Part shown: piece after piece, positions 31,364 through 40,618 of the stretch
How the letters are laid out: the number at the start of each line of letters is the position of its first letter
How positions within the stretch are numbered: position 1 is the stretch's first letter
Assembly: GCA_902611605.1 (NCBI GenBank)
Contig: CACMAH010000012.1
Coordinates: 1-49,536 of the forward strand
DNA from: an uncultured Alphaproteobacteria bacterium
GTDB lineage: Bacteria; Pseudomonadota; Alphaproteobacteria; Rhodobacterales; Rhodobacteraceae
Length of the DNA: 49,536 bases
Direction: 5' to 3'
Translations under genes and position numbers: made by a program
Notes under the pieces: generated by a model
What the model was told of the DNA's origin: nothing
The model's input: only the letters and a program-made list of their open reading frames with translations
Database searches by the model: none

Positions 31364-31405
31364 CTTATTTTATTTTTTTTAAAATTTATTGTATTTATTT
31401 ATTTA

Positions 31406-31422
31406 ATTACACTCAATGTAAT
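31406..31422. promoter_or_regulatory. Inverted repeat in the bchF-ppaA divergent region
   Basis: ATTACA, 5 bases, TGTAAT form a perfect 6+6 inverted repeat between the two PpsR-type sites. It does not match TGT-N12-ACA or the FNR box. It may be another operator or chance in AT-rich DNA. Confidence 0.25.
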
Positions 31423-31517
31423 AAAAAAAAAAATATACAATATTTATTGGTTAATTTGTTAAGCACAATTAAAAAAGAGGAGAAAATATAATCCATAAAT
31501 TTCAAAAAAAGTAAAAG

Positions 31518-31558
31518 TGTCAATAATCTTTGACATTTTTTTGAAAATTTAACATAAT
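31518..31558 (+). promoter_or_regulatory. Promoter of ppaA with overlapping PpsR-type operator
   Basis: TGTCAATAATCTTTGACA at 31518-31535 is a TGT-N12-ACA palindrome with the strong TGTCA...TGACA form. Its right half contains a perfect -35 box TTGACA (31530-31535), followed after 17 bases by CATAAT (31553-31558), a 5-of-6 -10 box. Transcription would start near 31565 and read into ppaA and ppsR. A repressor on the palindrome would cover the -35 box, so the regulators probably control their own synthesis. Confidence 0.75.
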
Positions 31559-31712
31559 TAAGAGATTAACATGTTATTTTATAAAAAAAAGTCAACTATC
31601 CTAGCACCGATTATTTAATAATGAGTTCCATTTTTATTTTCTGAATAATTAGATTTTAATTGAAGAAGTAATTAGTTCCAACGAATCGATGCATAAATTA
31701 AGGTATAAAGCA

Positions 31713-32477
31713 ATGAGCTCCTCAAAAGGTTTAAAAAGAGCGGATAACATTTCTACTGTAAACCCACTTGTATTGGAGACTTTAGAAAAATTAATAGAAA
31801 AAAGTAACCCGATCAGTAGTCTTAACTTTGATAATGATATAGATAATCTTTATTTTTCAATCAAATCAAAATCTCTAAAAATTAACGAGAAATTAATTGA
31901 TAAATTGATTAAATGTGGTCGTTCGATAGAACTTATCTTAGATTCTTATTTACCAACAATTGCCAAAAGATTAGGCGAAGACTGGGTCGCAGATGAAATT
32001 TCGTTTTCTAATGTAACAATAGCTTTAGGTAAAATTCAGTTTTTGAATTCAAAATTTGAACCACTATATATTTCTTTCCTTAATTCAGCATACTACAAAA
32101 CTAAGACCTTAATTATAATACCTGAGGGAGAAGATCATACTTACGGTGGTATTGCTGCAACCAGGAAACTACGTGGAATGGGTATAGACGCATTTTTAAT
32201 TTTTGACTTCAATAAAAATGAATTGGAAAATTTACTATTCGAAAAAAATTACGATTTCATTGGTATATCATCAGCTAATAATTTCATGATTGAAAAAATT
32301 AATAATTTATCTTCTAAAATATCAGCTATTGTAGAGAGAAAAACTCCAATCGTTTTAGGTGGTAATCTTGTAAATACCTATAAACAAACAAACGATAAAT
32401 TAAAGGTTGATTTTATTACACAAAATCTTGAAGAGATTTTAAAACAACTGAGTTTAAAGTATAAAAAAATAAATTAA
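31713..32477 (+). CDS. ppaA: Cobalamin-dependent PpsR antirepressor PpaA/AerR
   Basis: A 254-residue regulator from the ATG at 31713. A frame from 31689 is 8 residues longer but lacks a Shine-Dalgarno sequence; TAAGG stands before 31713. The N-terminal helical part holds LGEDWVADEISFSNVTIALGKIQ, typical of AerR. The C-terminal half is a B12-binding SCHIC-type domain with GEDHTYGGIAATRKLRGMGI, whose His is in the place of the cobalamin ligand, and later TPIVLGGNLV. In Rhodobacter it binds hydroxocobalamin and changes the action of PpsR/CrtJ. It precedes ppsR by 37 bases and is driven by a promoter with a PpsR-type site. Confidence 0.93.
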   Translation: MSSSKGLKRADNISTVNPLVLETLEKLIEKSNPISSLNFDNDIDNLYFSIKSKSLKINEKLIDKLIKCGRSIELILDSYLPTIAKRLGEDWVADEISFSNVTIALGKIQFLNSKFEPLYISFLNSAYYKTKTLIIIPEGEDHTYGGIAATRKLRGMGIDAFLIFDFNKNELENLLFEKNYDFIGISSANNFMIEKINNLSSKISAIVERKTPIVLGGNLVNTYKQTNDKLKVDFITQNLEEILKQLSLKYKKIN

Positions 32478-32514
32478 GAATGCTTATTCTTTGATTTAAT
32501 GTAGAGTTCTAAAA

Positions 32515-33921
32515 TTGGAAGACAATAAACTAAAAGAATTTATGGAGGGTTATGAAAACTCCACAACATCCGATATCTACACAAATATAATATCAGAATT
32601 AGGTGATATTAACATATTTTTGGATTCTAGGGGTAAAATTTTACAAATAAAGACACCAGCAGGCTCTATATTTAAAAATCTCAGCAGTTGGGCTAATAAA
32701 AATATTTACGATTTTTTAACGATTGAGAGTAAAGAAAAACTTAATTTTCATTTAACTTCACTTTCAGATTTAAGCCAATCTAGTACAAAATGGTTTGAGT
32801 TAAATCATATATCTGAAATAACAGGTGAATTTCCTGTTAAATATAAAGGGTTTAAAGCAGCAAATAAAAAAAATGTTATTCTTATAGGTAATGATCTATC
32901 TCCAGTTGCAGAAATTCAAAAAAAGTTTGTAAACTCTCAACTAGCATTAGAAAGAGAATATTCAAGATACAGAAGTTTTGAAACTAAATATAAAGCTTTA
33001 ATTGAGTTTTCAGAAGAGCCATTATTTTTACTAGAAGGCGTTAAAGGAAAAATTTTAAATGTAAATGATTCAGCAGCTAGAATTATAAATGAAAAAAGAG
33101 AAAAGTTGGTTGGAACATATCTTTCAAAATTTTTTAATTTTAAAAATAATAACGAATTCATTGAATTATTAAAATCTGACGAAATTGTTAAAAACTATAA
33201 CTTAAATAATATTATCAGAAATAAAACCAACTTTAATTTCCAATCGTCAATTTTTAGAGCTGAAAATGAAGTTTGTATAATTGTGCGATTACAAAAAGAA
33301 AACGAAATCAAAGTAAAAGAAAGTGAATTAGATAATATTTTAAATAAATTCTATGATAATACTCGTTATGGAATTGTTTTTACCGATAGTTTAGGAACTA
33401 TAAAATATGCAAATGATAGTTTTGTTTCATTATGCAAAATTGAAAACCAGCAATTTTTAATTGAAAGACCTTTTTCTGACTTTTTAGCTCGTGGGATAAT
33501 TGATATTAAAGTTTTAATAGAGGCAACACTGGAAAATGGATCAACAATGCCGTTCAAAACTCAGTTAATTTCAAATTATGAAATCAAAACTAATATAGAA
33601 ATCACAAGTACTAAAACATCAAATAATTTCGGAGATTATATATGCTTCCTTATATCTCACCGACCTAATGAAAGTGAATCAGAAAGTGAGAATAACACAA
33701 ATGGAAATGTAGTTAGTGAAAGAGCAACCAAAAAAATCATGAAATTAGTGGGCTCAGCTCCTTTAAAAGATTTAGTAGCAGATACAAGTGATATCGTTGA
33801 AAAAATATGTATCGAAACAGCACTTAAAATGACTAAAAATAATAGAGTTGCAACTGCTGAAATGCTTAACCTATCTCGCCAAAGTCTTTATGTTAAACTG
33901 AGGAAGTATAACCTTTTGTAG
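32515..33921 (+). CDS. ppsR: Photosynthesis gene repressor PpsR/CrtJ
   Basis: A 468-residue repressor. An N-terminal PAS-like region (about 25-125), a Q-linker-like helix (about 135-160), two further PAS domains (about 163-265 and 275-395) and a C-terminal Fis-type helix-turn-helix (ETALKMTKNNRVATAEMLNL and SRQSLYVKLRKYNLL) give the expected layout. A Cys just before the helix-turn-helix (EKICIETAL) is in the region of the redox-active Cys of CrtJ; other cysteines lie in the PAS domains. The start TTG at 32515 has a weak Shine-Dalgarno sequence; ATG at 32542 is the alternative. TGT-N12-ACA targets are visible before bchF, ppaA and bchC. Confidence 0.95.
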   Translation: MEDNKLKEFMEGYENSTTSDIYTNIISELGDINIFLDSRGKILQIKTPAGSIFKNLSSWANKNIYDFLTIESKEKLNFHLTSLSDLSQSSTKWFELNHISEITGEFPVKYKGFKAANKKNVILIGNDLSPVAEIQKKFVNSQLALEREYSRYRSFETKYKALIEFSEEPLFLLEGVKGKILNVNDSAARIINEKREKLVGTYLSKFFNFKNNNEFIELLKSDEIVKNYNLNNIIRNKTNFNFQSSIFRAENEVCIIVRLQKENEIKVKESELDNILNKFYDNTRYGIVFTDSLGTIKYANDSFVSLCKIENQQFLIERPFSDFLARGIIDIKVLIEATLENGSTMPFKTQLISNYEIKTNIEITSTKTSNNFGDYICFLISHRPNESESESENNTNGNVVSERATKKIMKLVGSAPLKDLVADTSDIVEKICIETALKMTKNNRVATAEMLNLSRQSLYVKLRKYNLL

Positions 33922-33955
33922 ACATATAAAATAATTATCAAACCAGTAAGCTAAA

Positions 33956-34852
33956 ATGAATTCCCTAGAAAATTATCCGTATAAAAACATCCCATCCATA
34001 TCATCAATTATTACTCTAATAAAACCTATTACCTGGTTTCCTCCAATGTGGGCATTTCTTTGCGGGGCAGTTTCAAGCTCAAATATCTCTTTTGATACAT
34101 CTATGCTATTATTAATTGGATTAATATTATCAGGGCCAATAGTTTGTGGTATGAGCCAAGCTATAAATGATTGGTGTGATAAAGAAGTCGATGCAATCAA
34201 TGAACCAGGCAGACCAATTCCTTCAGGTAAGGTGCCAGGAAGTTGGGGATTTTGGATAGCTGTCATTATGTCAATTACAGGGATTATAGTTTCTTGGTTT
34301 TTAGGTTTTTGGGGGTTTTTTGCCACTCTACTTGCGATAGCTTGTGCTTGGGCTTACTCGGCAGAACCAATTAGATTAAAACGCTCTGGTATCATTGGTC
34401 CAAGTATTGTGGCGCTTTGTTACGAAGGGTTACCATGGTTTACTGGGGTAGCAATTTTAACTTCCCAATTTCCATCAATAAATACAATTTTGGTAGCTGG
34501 ATTTTATGCATTCGGAGCATTTGGTATTATGGTTTTAAATGACTTTAAAGCTATAGAAGGAGATCAAAAGCTTGGTATTAATTCACTTCCAGTCACACTA
34601 GGTCTGAAAAAAGCAGGATTACTTTCTTGTCTAATTATGTCATTAGGACAGATTGCTGTAATAAGTATATTTATTTATTTAAAAATATATTTTATTGCTT
34701 TTACTATACTTTTTTTGCTTTGCATCCAGTTGGTTGCTATGTCAAAAATGCTTAGAGATCCAAAAAAATTAGTCCCTTGGTATAATGGTACTGGAGTGCT
34801 TTTATATGTAATTGGGATGATGGTTAGTGCCACTGGTTTAGGATATTTTTAA
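33956..34852 (+). CDS. bchG: Bacteriochlorophyll synthase BchG
   Basis: A 298-residue UbiA-family prenyltransferase with about nine membrane helices that esterifies bacteriochlorophyllide a with geranylgeranyl or phytyl diphosphate. The first Asp-rich motif is NDWCDKEVDAINEPGRPIPSG near 77-97 and the second is NDFKAIEGDQKLGINSLPV near 194-212. ITWFPPMWAFLCGAVSS near 24-40 is typical. It is 34 bases after ppsR and one base before the PucC-family gene. Neither bchE nor bchJ lies between ppsR and bchG, unlike in R. capsulatus. Confidence 0.96.
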   Translation: MNSLENYPYKNIPSISSIITLIKPITWFPPMWAFLCGAVSSSNISFDTSMLLLIGLILSGPIVCGMSQAINDWCDKEVDAINEPGRPIPSGKVPGSWGFWIAVIMSITGIIVSWFLGFWGFFATLLAIACAWAYSAEPIRLKRSGIIGPSIVALCYEGLPWFTGVAILTSQFPSINTILVAGFYAFGAFGIMVLNDFKAIEGDQKLGINSLPVTLGLKKAGLLSCLIMSLGQIAVISIFIYLKIYFIAFTILFLLCIQLVAMSKMLRDPKKLVPWYNGTGVLLYVIGMMVSATGLGYF

Positions 34853-34853
34853 A

Positions 34854-36155
34854 ATGTACCTTTCTTGGTTTGGAATCATCAGATTAGGATTTATCCAAAT
34901 GGCATTAGGGTCACTAGTATCTATTGCAGCCTCGACCTTTAATAGAGTTATGGTTGTAGAACTTTCACTATTACAAATTATTCCAGGTCTTCTTTTATCA
35001 CTACATTATTTTATTCAGATAAGTAGACCAAACTGGGGTTTTTTGTCTGACAAAGGTGGTAATAGAACTTTTTGGATTATTATAGGTGTAATAATTTTAT
35101 GTCTTGGATCTGTGTTAGCTTGTATTGGTATTTTATTTATTCCAGAAAATTACCTATTAGGTTTAACTATATCAATATTCGCTTACACCTTAATAGGAAT
35201 TGGTGTTGGTGCTTCTGGTACATCTTTATTAGCATTTTTAGCAACCAGGACTGATAATAGCAAAAAAGCAGCAGCAGCTACTATAACTTGGATAATGATG
35301 ATTTTTGGAGCTGCTTTTACAGCAATATTTGTAGGTAAAATTATTGACCCATATTCCATTGAAAAGTTGTTAAAAATTGTAACTATAATAAGTTTATTTT
35401 GGATAATTACATCATTTATAACATTATATAAATTAGAAAATACTCATAAACAAAAAGTTCTTGATCGCTTTGAACCAGTTTCCATTACTTTCTATCAGGG
35501 ACTTAAACAAGTATTATTAGAACAAAACACCAGATGGTTTACTATATTTGTTTTTTTATCCATGACAGCATATTTTATGCAAGAACCAATACTTGAACCT
35601 TATGCTGGCTTAATATTTAAATTCTCAGTGGGTGAGTCTACTCAACTTACTGGATATCATCAAAGTGGGATTCTATTGGGAATGATCCTTGTTGGTTTTT
35701 TTGTAACAGGAATTAAATTTGGTTCTTTGAGATTTTGGGTACTTTTTGGATGTGTTGGCTCTGGTTCTGCACTTATATTAATCGCTATATTAGGACAAAT
35801 TTATCCTTCAAAAAATGCTTTAAATTATTCAGTTGCATTATTAGGTTTCTTTAATGGCAATTTTGCCGTAGGAGCAATCGGATCAATGATGGAGCTCGCA
35901 GGATATGGCATTAAACAAAGGGAAGGTACACGAATGGGTTTATGGGGAGCTGGTCAAGCAATAGCAGCTGGAAATGCTATGATTTTTTCTACTCTATTTG
36001 TAGATATCTTGCAAAGTGTAACCAAAGATGCTGCTTTTTCATATGGAATAATTTTTACCTTAGAGGGTATTTTATTCTTGGCATCTGCTGTTCTTGCGAC
36101 TAAGCTAATAATAATACCTGCTAATGCAGCCAACTTATCTTATAGTGGAAAATGA
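34854..36155 (+). CDS. PucC/BCD-family membrane protein between bchG and bchP
   Basis: A 433-residue protein with about 12 membrane helices. The start RLGFIQMALGSLVSIAASTF and NRVMVVELSL, LSLHYFIQISRPNWGFLSDKGGNR, YFMQEPILEPYAGLIF and the late GLWGAGQAIAAGNAMIFSTL mark it as a member of the PucC/LhaA family, corresponding to orf428 (bch2) of Rhodobacter. It is thought to handle bacteriochlorophyll delivery. One base separates it from bchG and one from bchP, so expression is coupled. Confidence 0.9.
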   Translation: MYLSWFGIIRLGFIQMALGSLVSIAASTFNRVMVVELSLLQIIPGLLLSLHYFIQISRPNWGFLSDKGGNRTFWIIIGVIILCLGSVLACIGILFIPENYLLGLTISIFAYTLIGIGVGASGTSLLAFLATRTDNSKKAAAATITWIMMIFGAAFTAIFVGKIIDPYSIEKLLKIVTIISLFWIITSFITLYKLENTHKQKVLDRFEPVSITFYQGLKQVLLEQNTRWFTIFVFLSMTAYFMQEPILEPYAGLIFKFSVGESTQLTGYHQSGILLGMILVGFFVTGIKFGSLRFWVLFGCVGSGSALILIAILGQIYPSKNALNYSVALLGFFNGNFAVGAIGSMMELAGYGIKQREGTRMGLWGAGQAIAAGNAMIFSTLFVDILQSVTKDAAFSYGIIFTLEGILFLASAVLATKLIIIPANAANLSYSGK

Positions 36156-36156
36156 A

Positions 36157-37338
36157 ATGATATATGATGCTATAATAATAGGTGGAGGTCCATCAGGAGC
36201 TACTGCAGCTATGGAGCTAGCTCTTCAAAATCGTAAAGTTGCCTTTATAGATCGCGAAGGAAGAATTAAACCTTGCGGCGGGGCAGTTCCGCCTAGATTA
36301 ATTCGTGATTTCAACATACCTGAAAGTCAAATAGTTGCAAAAATAAAAACAGCAAGAATGATTTCCCCTACCTCTAGGACGGTAGATATACCTATAGAAA
36401 ATGGCTATGTTGGAATGGTTGAAAGGGAAAATTTTGATGAATTCCTCAGAAATAGGGCAAGTAATAAAGGGGCAAAACGTTTTACTGGAACTTTTTTAAG
36501 GATAGAAAGAATAACTGAAAAGGATATAGTTTCTGTTTTTTTCAAGGACAAAAAATCAAGAAAAGAAATTGAATTAAAATCAAGATTCGTTATTGGTGCT
36601 GATGGAGCTAGATCAGATGTAGCTAGATCAGAAATGCCAGGAGGTAAAACCATTCCATATGTGATTGCTTATCATGAAATAATTGAAGCACCAAAAGGAG
36701 GAGTATATGATCCAGACAGATGTGATGTAATTTATGATGGAAGAATATCGCCTGATTTTTATGGCTGGGTATTTCCACACGGAAAATCAGCTAGCGTAGG
36801 TATGGGTACTGGGAAGAATGGATTTGACCTAAAGGAAGCTACTGCTAAAATAAGAGAATCCTCTGGTTTAGATAAATGTAATACTATTAGAAAAGAAGGT
36901 GCTCCTATCCCATTAAAACCCCTTGATAATTGGGATAATGGAAAAGACTTAGTTTTAGCTGGTGATGCTGCAGGGGTAGTTGCTCCATCGTCTGGAGAAG
37001 GTATCTATTATGCTATGATTGGTGGTCAAGAAGCTGCATATGCAGTAAACGAATGTATAAAATATAAAAATCCCAAATTTTTAAAATTAGCTAGAAAAAG
37101 ATTTATGTCTGAGCATAAAACTGTTTTCAGAGTTTTGGAAGCTATGCAAAATGCTTATTACAAATCAGATGATAGAAGGGAAAGATTTGTAAGCTTATGT
37201 AAAGATGAAGATGTACAAAGATTAACTTTTGAATCTTATATGAATAAAAAGTTAGTCACAAAGAAACCTACTGCTCATTTAAAAATAATGATCAAAAATT
37301 TACTTCATTTGACTGGCTTGATCAGAGCTACAACATGA
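36157..37338 (+). CDS. bchP: Geranylgeranyl bacteriochlorophyll reductase BchP
   Basis: A 393-residue flavoprotein that reduces three double bonds of the geranylgeranyl tail to phytyl. The FAD motif is DAIIIGGGPSGATAAMELAL near 4-23; PCGGAVPPRL, VIGADGARSDVAR near 148 and LAGDAAGVVAPSSGEGIYYA near 267-286 follow. A longer frame from 36124 exists but lies inside the preceding gene. The ATG at 36157 directly begins the Rossmann strand as in homologues and follows AGTGGAAA. It is one base after the PucC-family gene and overlaps idi by 4 bases. Confidence 0.96.
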   Translation: MIYDAIIIGGGPSGATAAMELALQNRKVAFIDREGRIKPCGGAVPPRLIRDFNIPESQIVAKIKTARMISPTSRTVDIPIENGYVGMVERENFDEFLRNRASNKGAKRFTGTFLRIERITEKDIVSVFFKDKKSRKEIELKSRFVIGADGARSDVARSEMPGGKTIPYVIAYHEIIEAPKGGVYDPDRCDVIYDGRISPDFYGWVFPHGKSASVGMGTGKNGFDLKEATAKIRESSGLDKCNTIRKEGAPIPLKPLDNWDNGKDLVLAGDAAGVVAPSSGEGIYYAMIGGQEAAYAVNECIKYKNPKFLKLARKRFMSEHKTVFRVLEAMQNAYYKSDDRRERFVSLCKDEDVQRLTFESYMNKKLVTKKPTAHLKIMIKNLLHLTGLIRATT

Positions 37339-37856
37339 ACCAACCAATTGCTGCGTGGCAAGATAATATACTATCTCCTGTAGACAAGTTGGAAGTTCAT
37401 AAAAGAGGGCTCAAACATCCAGCAGTATCTGTCTTCTTAAAAAAAGGCAATGAAATTTTATTACAACAGAGATCTGCTTCCAAATATCATAGTCCTTGTC
37501 TTTGGGCTAATACGGTTTGCACTCATCCGCATTGGGGTGAAGATTCTTATAAGTGTGCAATAAGACGACTTGAAGAAGAACTTAATATAAAATCTTTAGA
37601 TCTAAAATTTTGTAAAGAAATCGAATATAAAGCGGATGTGGGGAATAGCCTCATAGAGCATGAAGTAGTCAGTGTTTTTATTTCTGAAATTCCAAAAACA
37701 TCTAGTATAATTATGGTTCCAAATCCCCAAGAAGTAATGTCTACAAAATGGATGACAATCACATCAGTTTTAAAAGAAATAGATAAATCTCCTAAAATTT
37801 TTACAGAATGGTTTAAAATTTACATGAAAAAATATTCTAATGATATTTTAGGATAA
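37335..37856 (+). CDS. idi: Isopentenyl-diphosphate delta-isomerase, type 1
   Basis: A 173-residue Nudix-fold enzyme that interconverts IPP and DMAPP for carotenoid and tail synthesis. WANTVCTHPHWGED (catalytic Cys) near 55-68, RRLEEELNI near 76-84, and HEVVSVF with the catalytic Glu near 108-114 are present. The place after bchP agrees with Rhodobacter clusters. The ATG overlaps the bchP stop (ATGA). It is convergent with dxs, 23 bases apart. Confidence 0.95.
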   Translation: MNQPIAAWQDNILSPVDKLEVHKRGLKHPAVSVFLKKGNEILLQQRSASKYHSPCLWANTVCTHPHWGEDSYKCAIRRLEEELNIKSLDLKFCKEIEYKADVGNSLIEHEVVSVFISEIPKTSSIIMVPNPQEVMSTKWMTITSVLKEIDKSPKIFTEWFKIYMKKYSNDILG

Positions 37857-37879
37857 TTAATTACAGTAAGTTCTGATAT

Positions 37880-39802
37880 TTAAGCTGACAAATCATTTTT
37901 TTTGAATTTAACTACCGAAACACCCATCAAACTCATCACTTTATCTACTATATCCTGCACACCTAAGCCAGCTTCTTTATACATATTTTCAGGTTTGCCT
38001 TGATCAATAAATTTATCACACATAAACATTGATCTAAATTTTAATTTTCCATCCAAGAGTCCTGACTCACTTAGCAAATTGGATACATGCGAACCAAAAC
38101 CACCAATAGCCCCTTCCTCTATTGATATCAAAGCTGAATGATTTTTTGCTAAATTAGTAATTAGTTTTTCATCTAGTGGTTTTGCAAATCTAGCATCTGC
38201 AATTGTTATATCGACTCCTGATTGTAATAACATTTCGGCAGCCTCTTTAACTTCCAATAAATGTGCGCCAAAATTTAGAATAGCAACGCCACTTTTACCT
38301 TCTTTTATCATTCGACCTTTTCCTATTTCAAGAGGGGTACCTTTCTCAGGTAATTCTATACCTACTCCTTCACCTCTTGGATATCTAAATGCAATAGGAC
38401 CATCGTTATAAGATGCTGCAGTTGCAACCATATTCATTAAATCAAGTTCATCAGCCGCTGCCATAACCACGAAACCAGGTAAATTTGATAAATATGCTAT
38501 ATCATATGAACCAGCATGTGTCGCTCCATCCGCACCAACTAGACCTGCCCTATCTATTGCAAATCTCACTGGTAAATTTTGCAATGCTATATCATGTACA
38601 ATTTGATCATATCCGCGTTGTAAAAAAGTAGAATAAATTGCACAAAAAGGCTTTAATCCACCAGCCGCCATACCTCCTGCAAAAGTAACCGCATGTTGTT
38701 CAGCAATACCAACGTCAAAGGTTCTTTGGGGATATTCTTTCTGCATTAGGTTAACTCCAGTACCAGATGGCATAGCAGCGGTAACAGCAACAATACGATG
38801 ATCTCGAGAAGCTTCACTTACTAAGGCTTTTCCAAATACAGAGGTATAAGAAGGAGCATTAGGTTTTGATTTACTTTGCTCCCCAGAACTAATATCAAAT
38901 TTTGATACCCCATGATATTTATCAGCAGAGTTTTCTGCTGGATAATAACCCTTTCCTTTTTTTGTTACACAATGTATTAAGATGGGGCCTTTTGCTCTTG
39001 CCTTAACTGCTCTTAACACAGGTAATAATTGGTTTAAATCATGACCATCTATTGGACCTAAGTATGAAAAACCTAATTCTTCAAAAAATGTACCACCAGC
39101 AGCAAGACCTGTGATTATACTTTTCGCACGTCTTGCACCTTCTTGTAATGGACCAGGCAGATTTTTTGCTAAACCTTCTGCTAATTGTGTAAGACTGTAG
39201 AATTCATTATTAGCATATAAACTAGACAAATACTTTGACATTGCACCTGCTGGGGGAGCTATAGACATTTCATTATCATTTAAAATTACAAATAACCTCC
39301 TGCCTTCGGATCCTGCGTTATTTAAACCTTCATAAGCCATACCTGCACTTATTGATCCATCACCAATTACCGCAATTGAATCCCCTACACTAGAACCTAG
39401 GTCACGAGCTACAGTAAAACCCAAAGCTGCAGAAATTGATGTTGAAGAATGCGCTGCACCAAACGGGTCGTATTCACTTTCAGTTCTCTTAGTAAAACCC
39501 GATAAGCCTTTATCTTGTCGCAATGTCATCATGTTCTTTCTTCTACCCGTAAGAATTTTATGGGGATAACATTGATGACTAACATCCCAAATCAATTTAT
39601 CGAAAGGAGTGTTAAATACCGAATGTATCGCTATAGTTAATTCTATAACACCAAGACTGGAACCTAGATGACCACCCGTTTTAGAAACAATGGAAATAGT
39701 TTCTTGTCTTAATTCATTAGCCAAGTGATTAAGATCGCTATCAGTTAATTTTCTAAGATCACTTGGAAAATTAACCCTATCCAATATAGCTTGTTTTGAC
39801 AT
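37880..39802 (-). CDS. dxs: 1-deoxy-D-xylulose-5-phosphate synthase
   Basis: A 640-residue thiamine-diphosphate enzyme joining pyruvate and glyceraldehyde-3-phosphate, the first step of the MEP isoprenoid route. [17 protein letters not shown] near 68-84, the ThDP motif [18 protein letters not shown] near 147-164, GPIDGHDL near 250, and [19 protein letters not shown] near 364-382 are clear. It is the last gene of the rightward PGC arm, behind puhA, and is the second isoprenoid gene at the idi-dxs junction. ATG at 39802 follows GGGGG. An inverted repeat lies between puhA and dxs. Confidence 0.97.
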   Translation of the reverse strand: MSKQAILDRVNFPSDLRKLTDSDLNHLANELRQETISIVSKTGGHLGSSLGVIELTIAIHSVFNTPFDKLIWDVSHQCYPHKILTGRRKNMMTLRQDKGLSGFTKRTESEYDPFGAAHSSTSISAALGFTVARDLGSSVGDSIAVIGDGSISAGMAYEGLNNAGSEGRRLFVILNDNEMSIAPPAGAMSKYLSSLYANNEFYSLTQLAEGLAKNLPGPLQEGARRAKSIITGLAAGGTFFEELGFSYLGPIDGHDLNQLLPVLRAVKARAKGPILIHCVTKKGKGYYPAENSADKYHGVSKFDISSGEQSKSKPNAPSYTSVFGKALVSEASRDHRIVAVTAAMPSGTGVNLMQKEYPQRTFDVGIAEQHAVTFAGGMAAGGLKPFCAIYSTFLQRGYDQIVHDIALQNLPVRFAIDRAGLVGADGATHAGSYDIAYLSNLPGFVVMAAADELDLMNMVATAASYNDGPIAFRYPRGEGVGIELPEKGTPLEIGKGRMIKEGKSGVAILNFGAHLLEVKEAAEMLLQSGVDITIADARFAKPLDEKLITNLAKNHSALISIEEGAIGGFGSHVSNLLSESGLLDGKLKFRSMFMCDKFIDQGKPENMYKEAGLGVQDIVDKVMSLMGVSVVKFKKNDLSA

Positions 39803-39817
39803 TTTTCCCCCTTTAGT

Positions 39818-39852
39818 AAATAGCAGGAGTGAAAAGATCTCCCCTGCTATTT
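39818..39852 (-). repeat. Inverted repeat between puhA and dxs
   Basis: AAATAGCAGG and CCTGCTATTT form a perfect 10-base stem with a 15-base loop. It lies between the puhA stop and the dxs start. On the transcript of puhA the stem is followed by TTTACT, a poor U-run, so it is more likely an RNA-processing or attenuating hairpin than a full terminator. It may lower dxs expression relative to the puf genes. Confidence 0.5.
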
Positions 39853-39860
39853 TTATAAAT

Positions 39861-40616
39861 TTATACTGGTGATACTAACCTGTCATAGGATGCATATAAT
39901 TTACCACCTGTATAATAAGCACTTACTTTTTCTTCCTCTAACATAGTAACTTCTTTTGATTTTTTTGTAGTTGGGACTTTTTTAAAGTGCTTACCATATA
40001 ATGAATGAACATCAACGGACTTACTATTGATTTTAGATAAAGGCATTGGTAGAAGTCTTTTAGTTCCATCCTTTAACTCAAGTTCTAGATATCTGACTAA
40101 TTGTTCCGGTACATCAATCCACATATCTGTAACTTTACCTACTGTCACTTTATCAGCAGAAACAACATCCATACCTCTTGGATCTTTACCAGCCGAAACT
40201 TCATACCCTTTTAAGCTACTCATAGGCCTTATTTTAGGATTTCCATGACCATCTAGCTCAGGAACATCTCTTCTTTCAGCCCAAGCAGCTGCACCCAATC
40301 CATCATCCATAGGATCACCTGTCGGATAAAGAGGAGAACCATTTGCAACATTCTTTATTTCTAGCTTAAGTTTTCTTGTTTCGCCTTTATCATTTGGTAC
40401 GCTCACTTCCCCTCGCCCATGCATAAGCTTGAAAGTTTTGGGCGACGGTAAGGGATACATCCCCTGATTATGAGCAGTATTAGATTGCTCATTTTCCAAA
40501 GGGTATCCCTCCCGCATATTTTCTTTTTGGAGATAAATTACTAAACCAATGAAAAATGCCCAAAAGAGGTAAAGACTTAATTGTGCAATATCAAAATTTG
40601 AAAAAAATGGTTCCAT
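39861..40616 (-). CDS. puhA: Reaction-centre H subunit PuhA, in the puf operon
   Basis: A 251-residue H subunit: one N-terminal membrane helix (about 12-30), then [11 protein letters not shown] near 31-41 and a cytoplasmic PRC-barrel domain ([21 protein letters not shown] near 100, [21 protein letters not shown] near 147-167, [10 protein letters not shown] near 190). It caps the L-M pair and assists proton transfer to QB. The ATG at 40616 is 2 bases from the pufM stop, with AGGAG inside the pufM end. In nearly all known PGCs puhA lies between lhaA and puhB; here that place is empty. Confidence 0.96.
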   Translation of the reverse strand: MEPFFSNFDIAQLSLYLFWAFFIGLVIYLQKENMREGYPLENEQSNTAHNQGMYPLPSPKTFKLMHGRGEVSVPNDKGETRKLKLEIKNVANGSPLYPTGDPMDDGLGAAAWAERRDVPELDGHGNPKIRPMSSLKGYEVSAGKDPRGMDVVSADKVTVGKVTDMWIDVPEQLVRYLELELKDGTKRLLPMPLSKINSKSVDVHSLYGKHFKKVPTTKKSKEVTMLEEEKVSAYYTGGKLYASYDRLVSPV

Positions 40617-40618
40617 AA

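Noticed and set aside
31390-31411. TGT...ACA pair near the centre of the bchF-ppaA region as a third PpsR site
   Set aside because: The spacing is 16 bases instead of 12.
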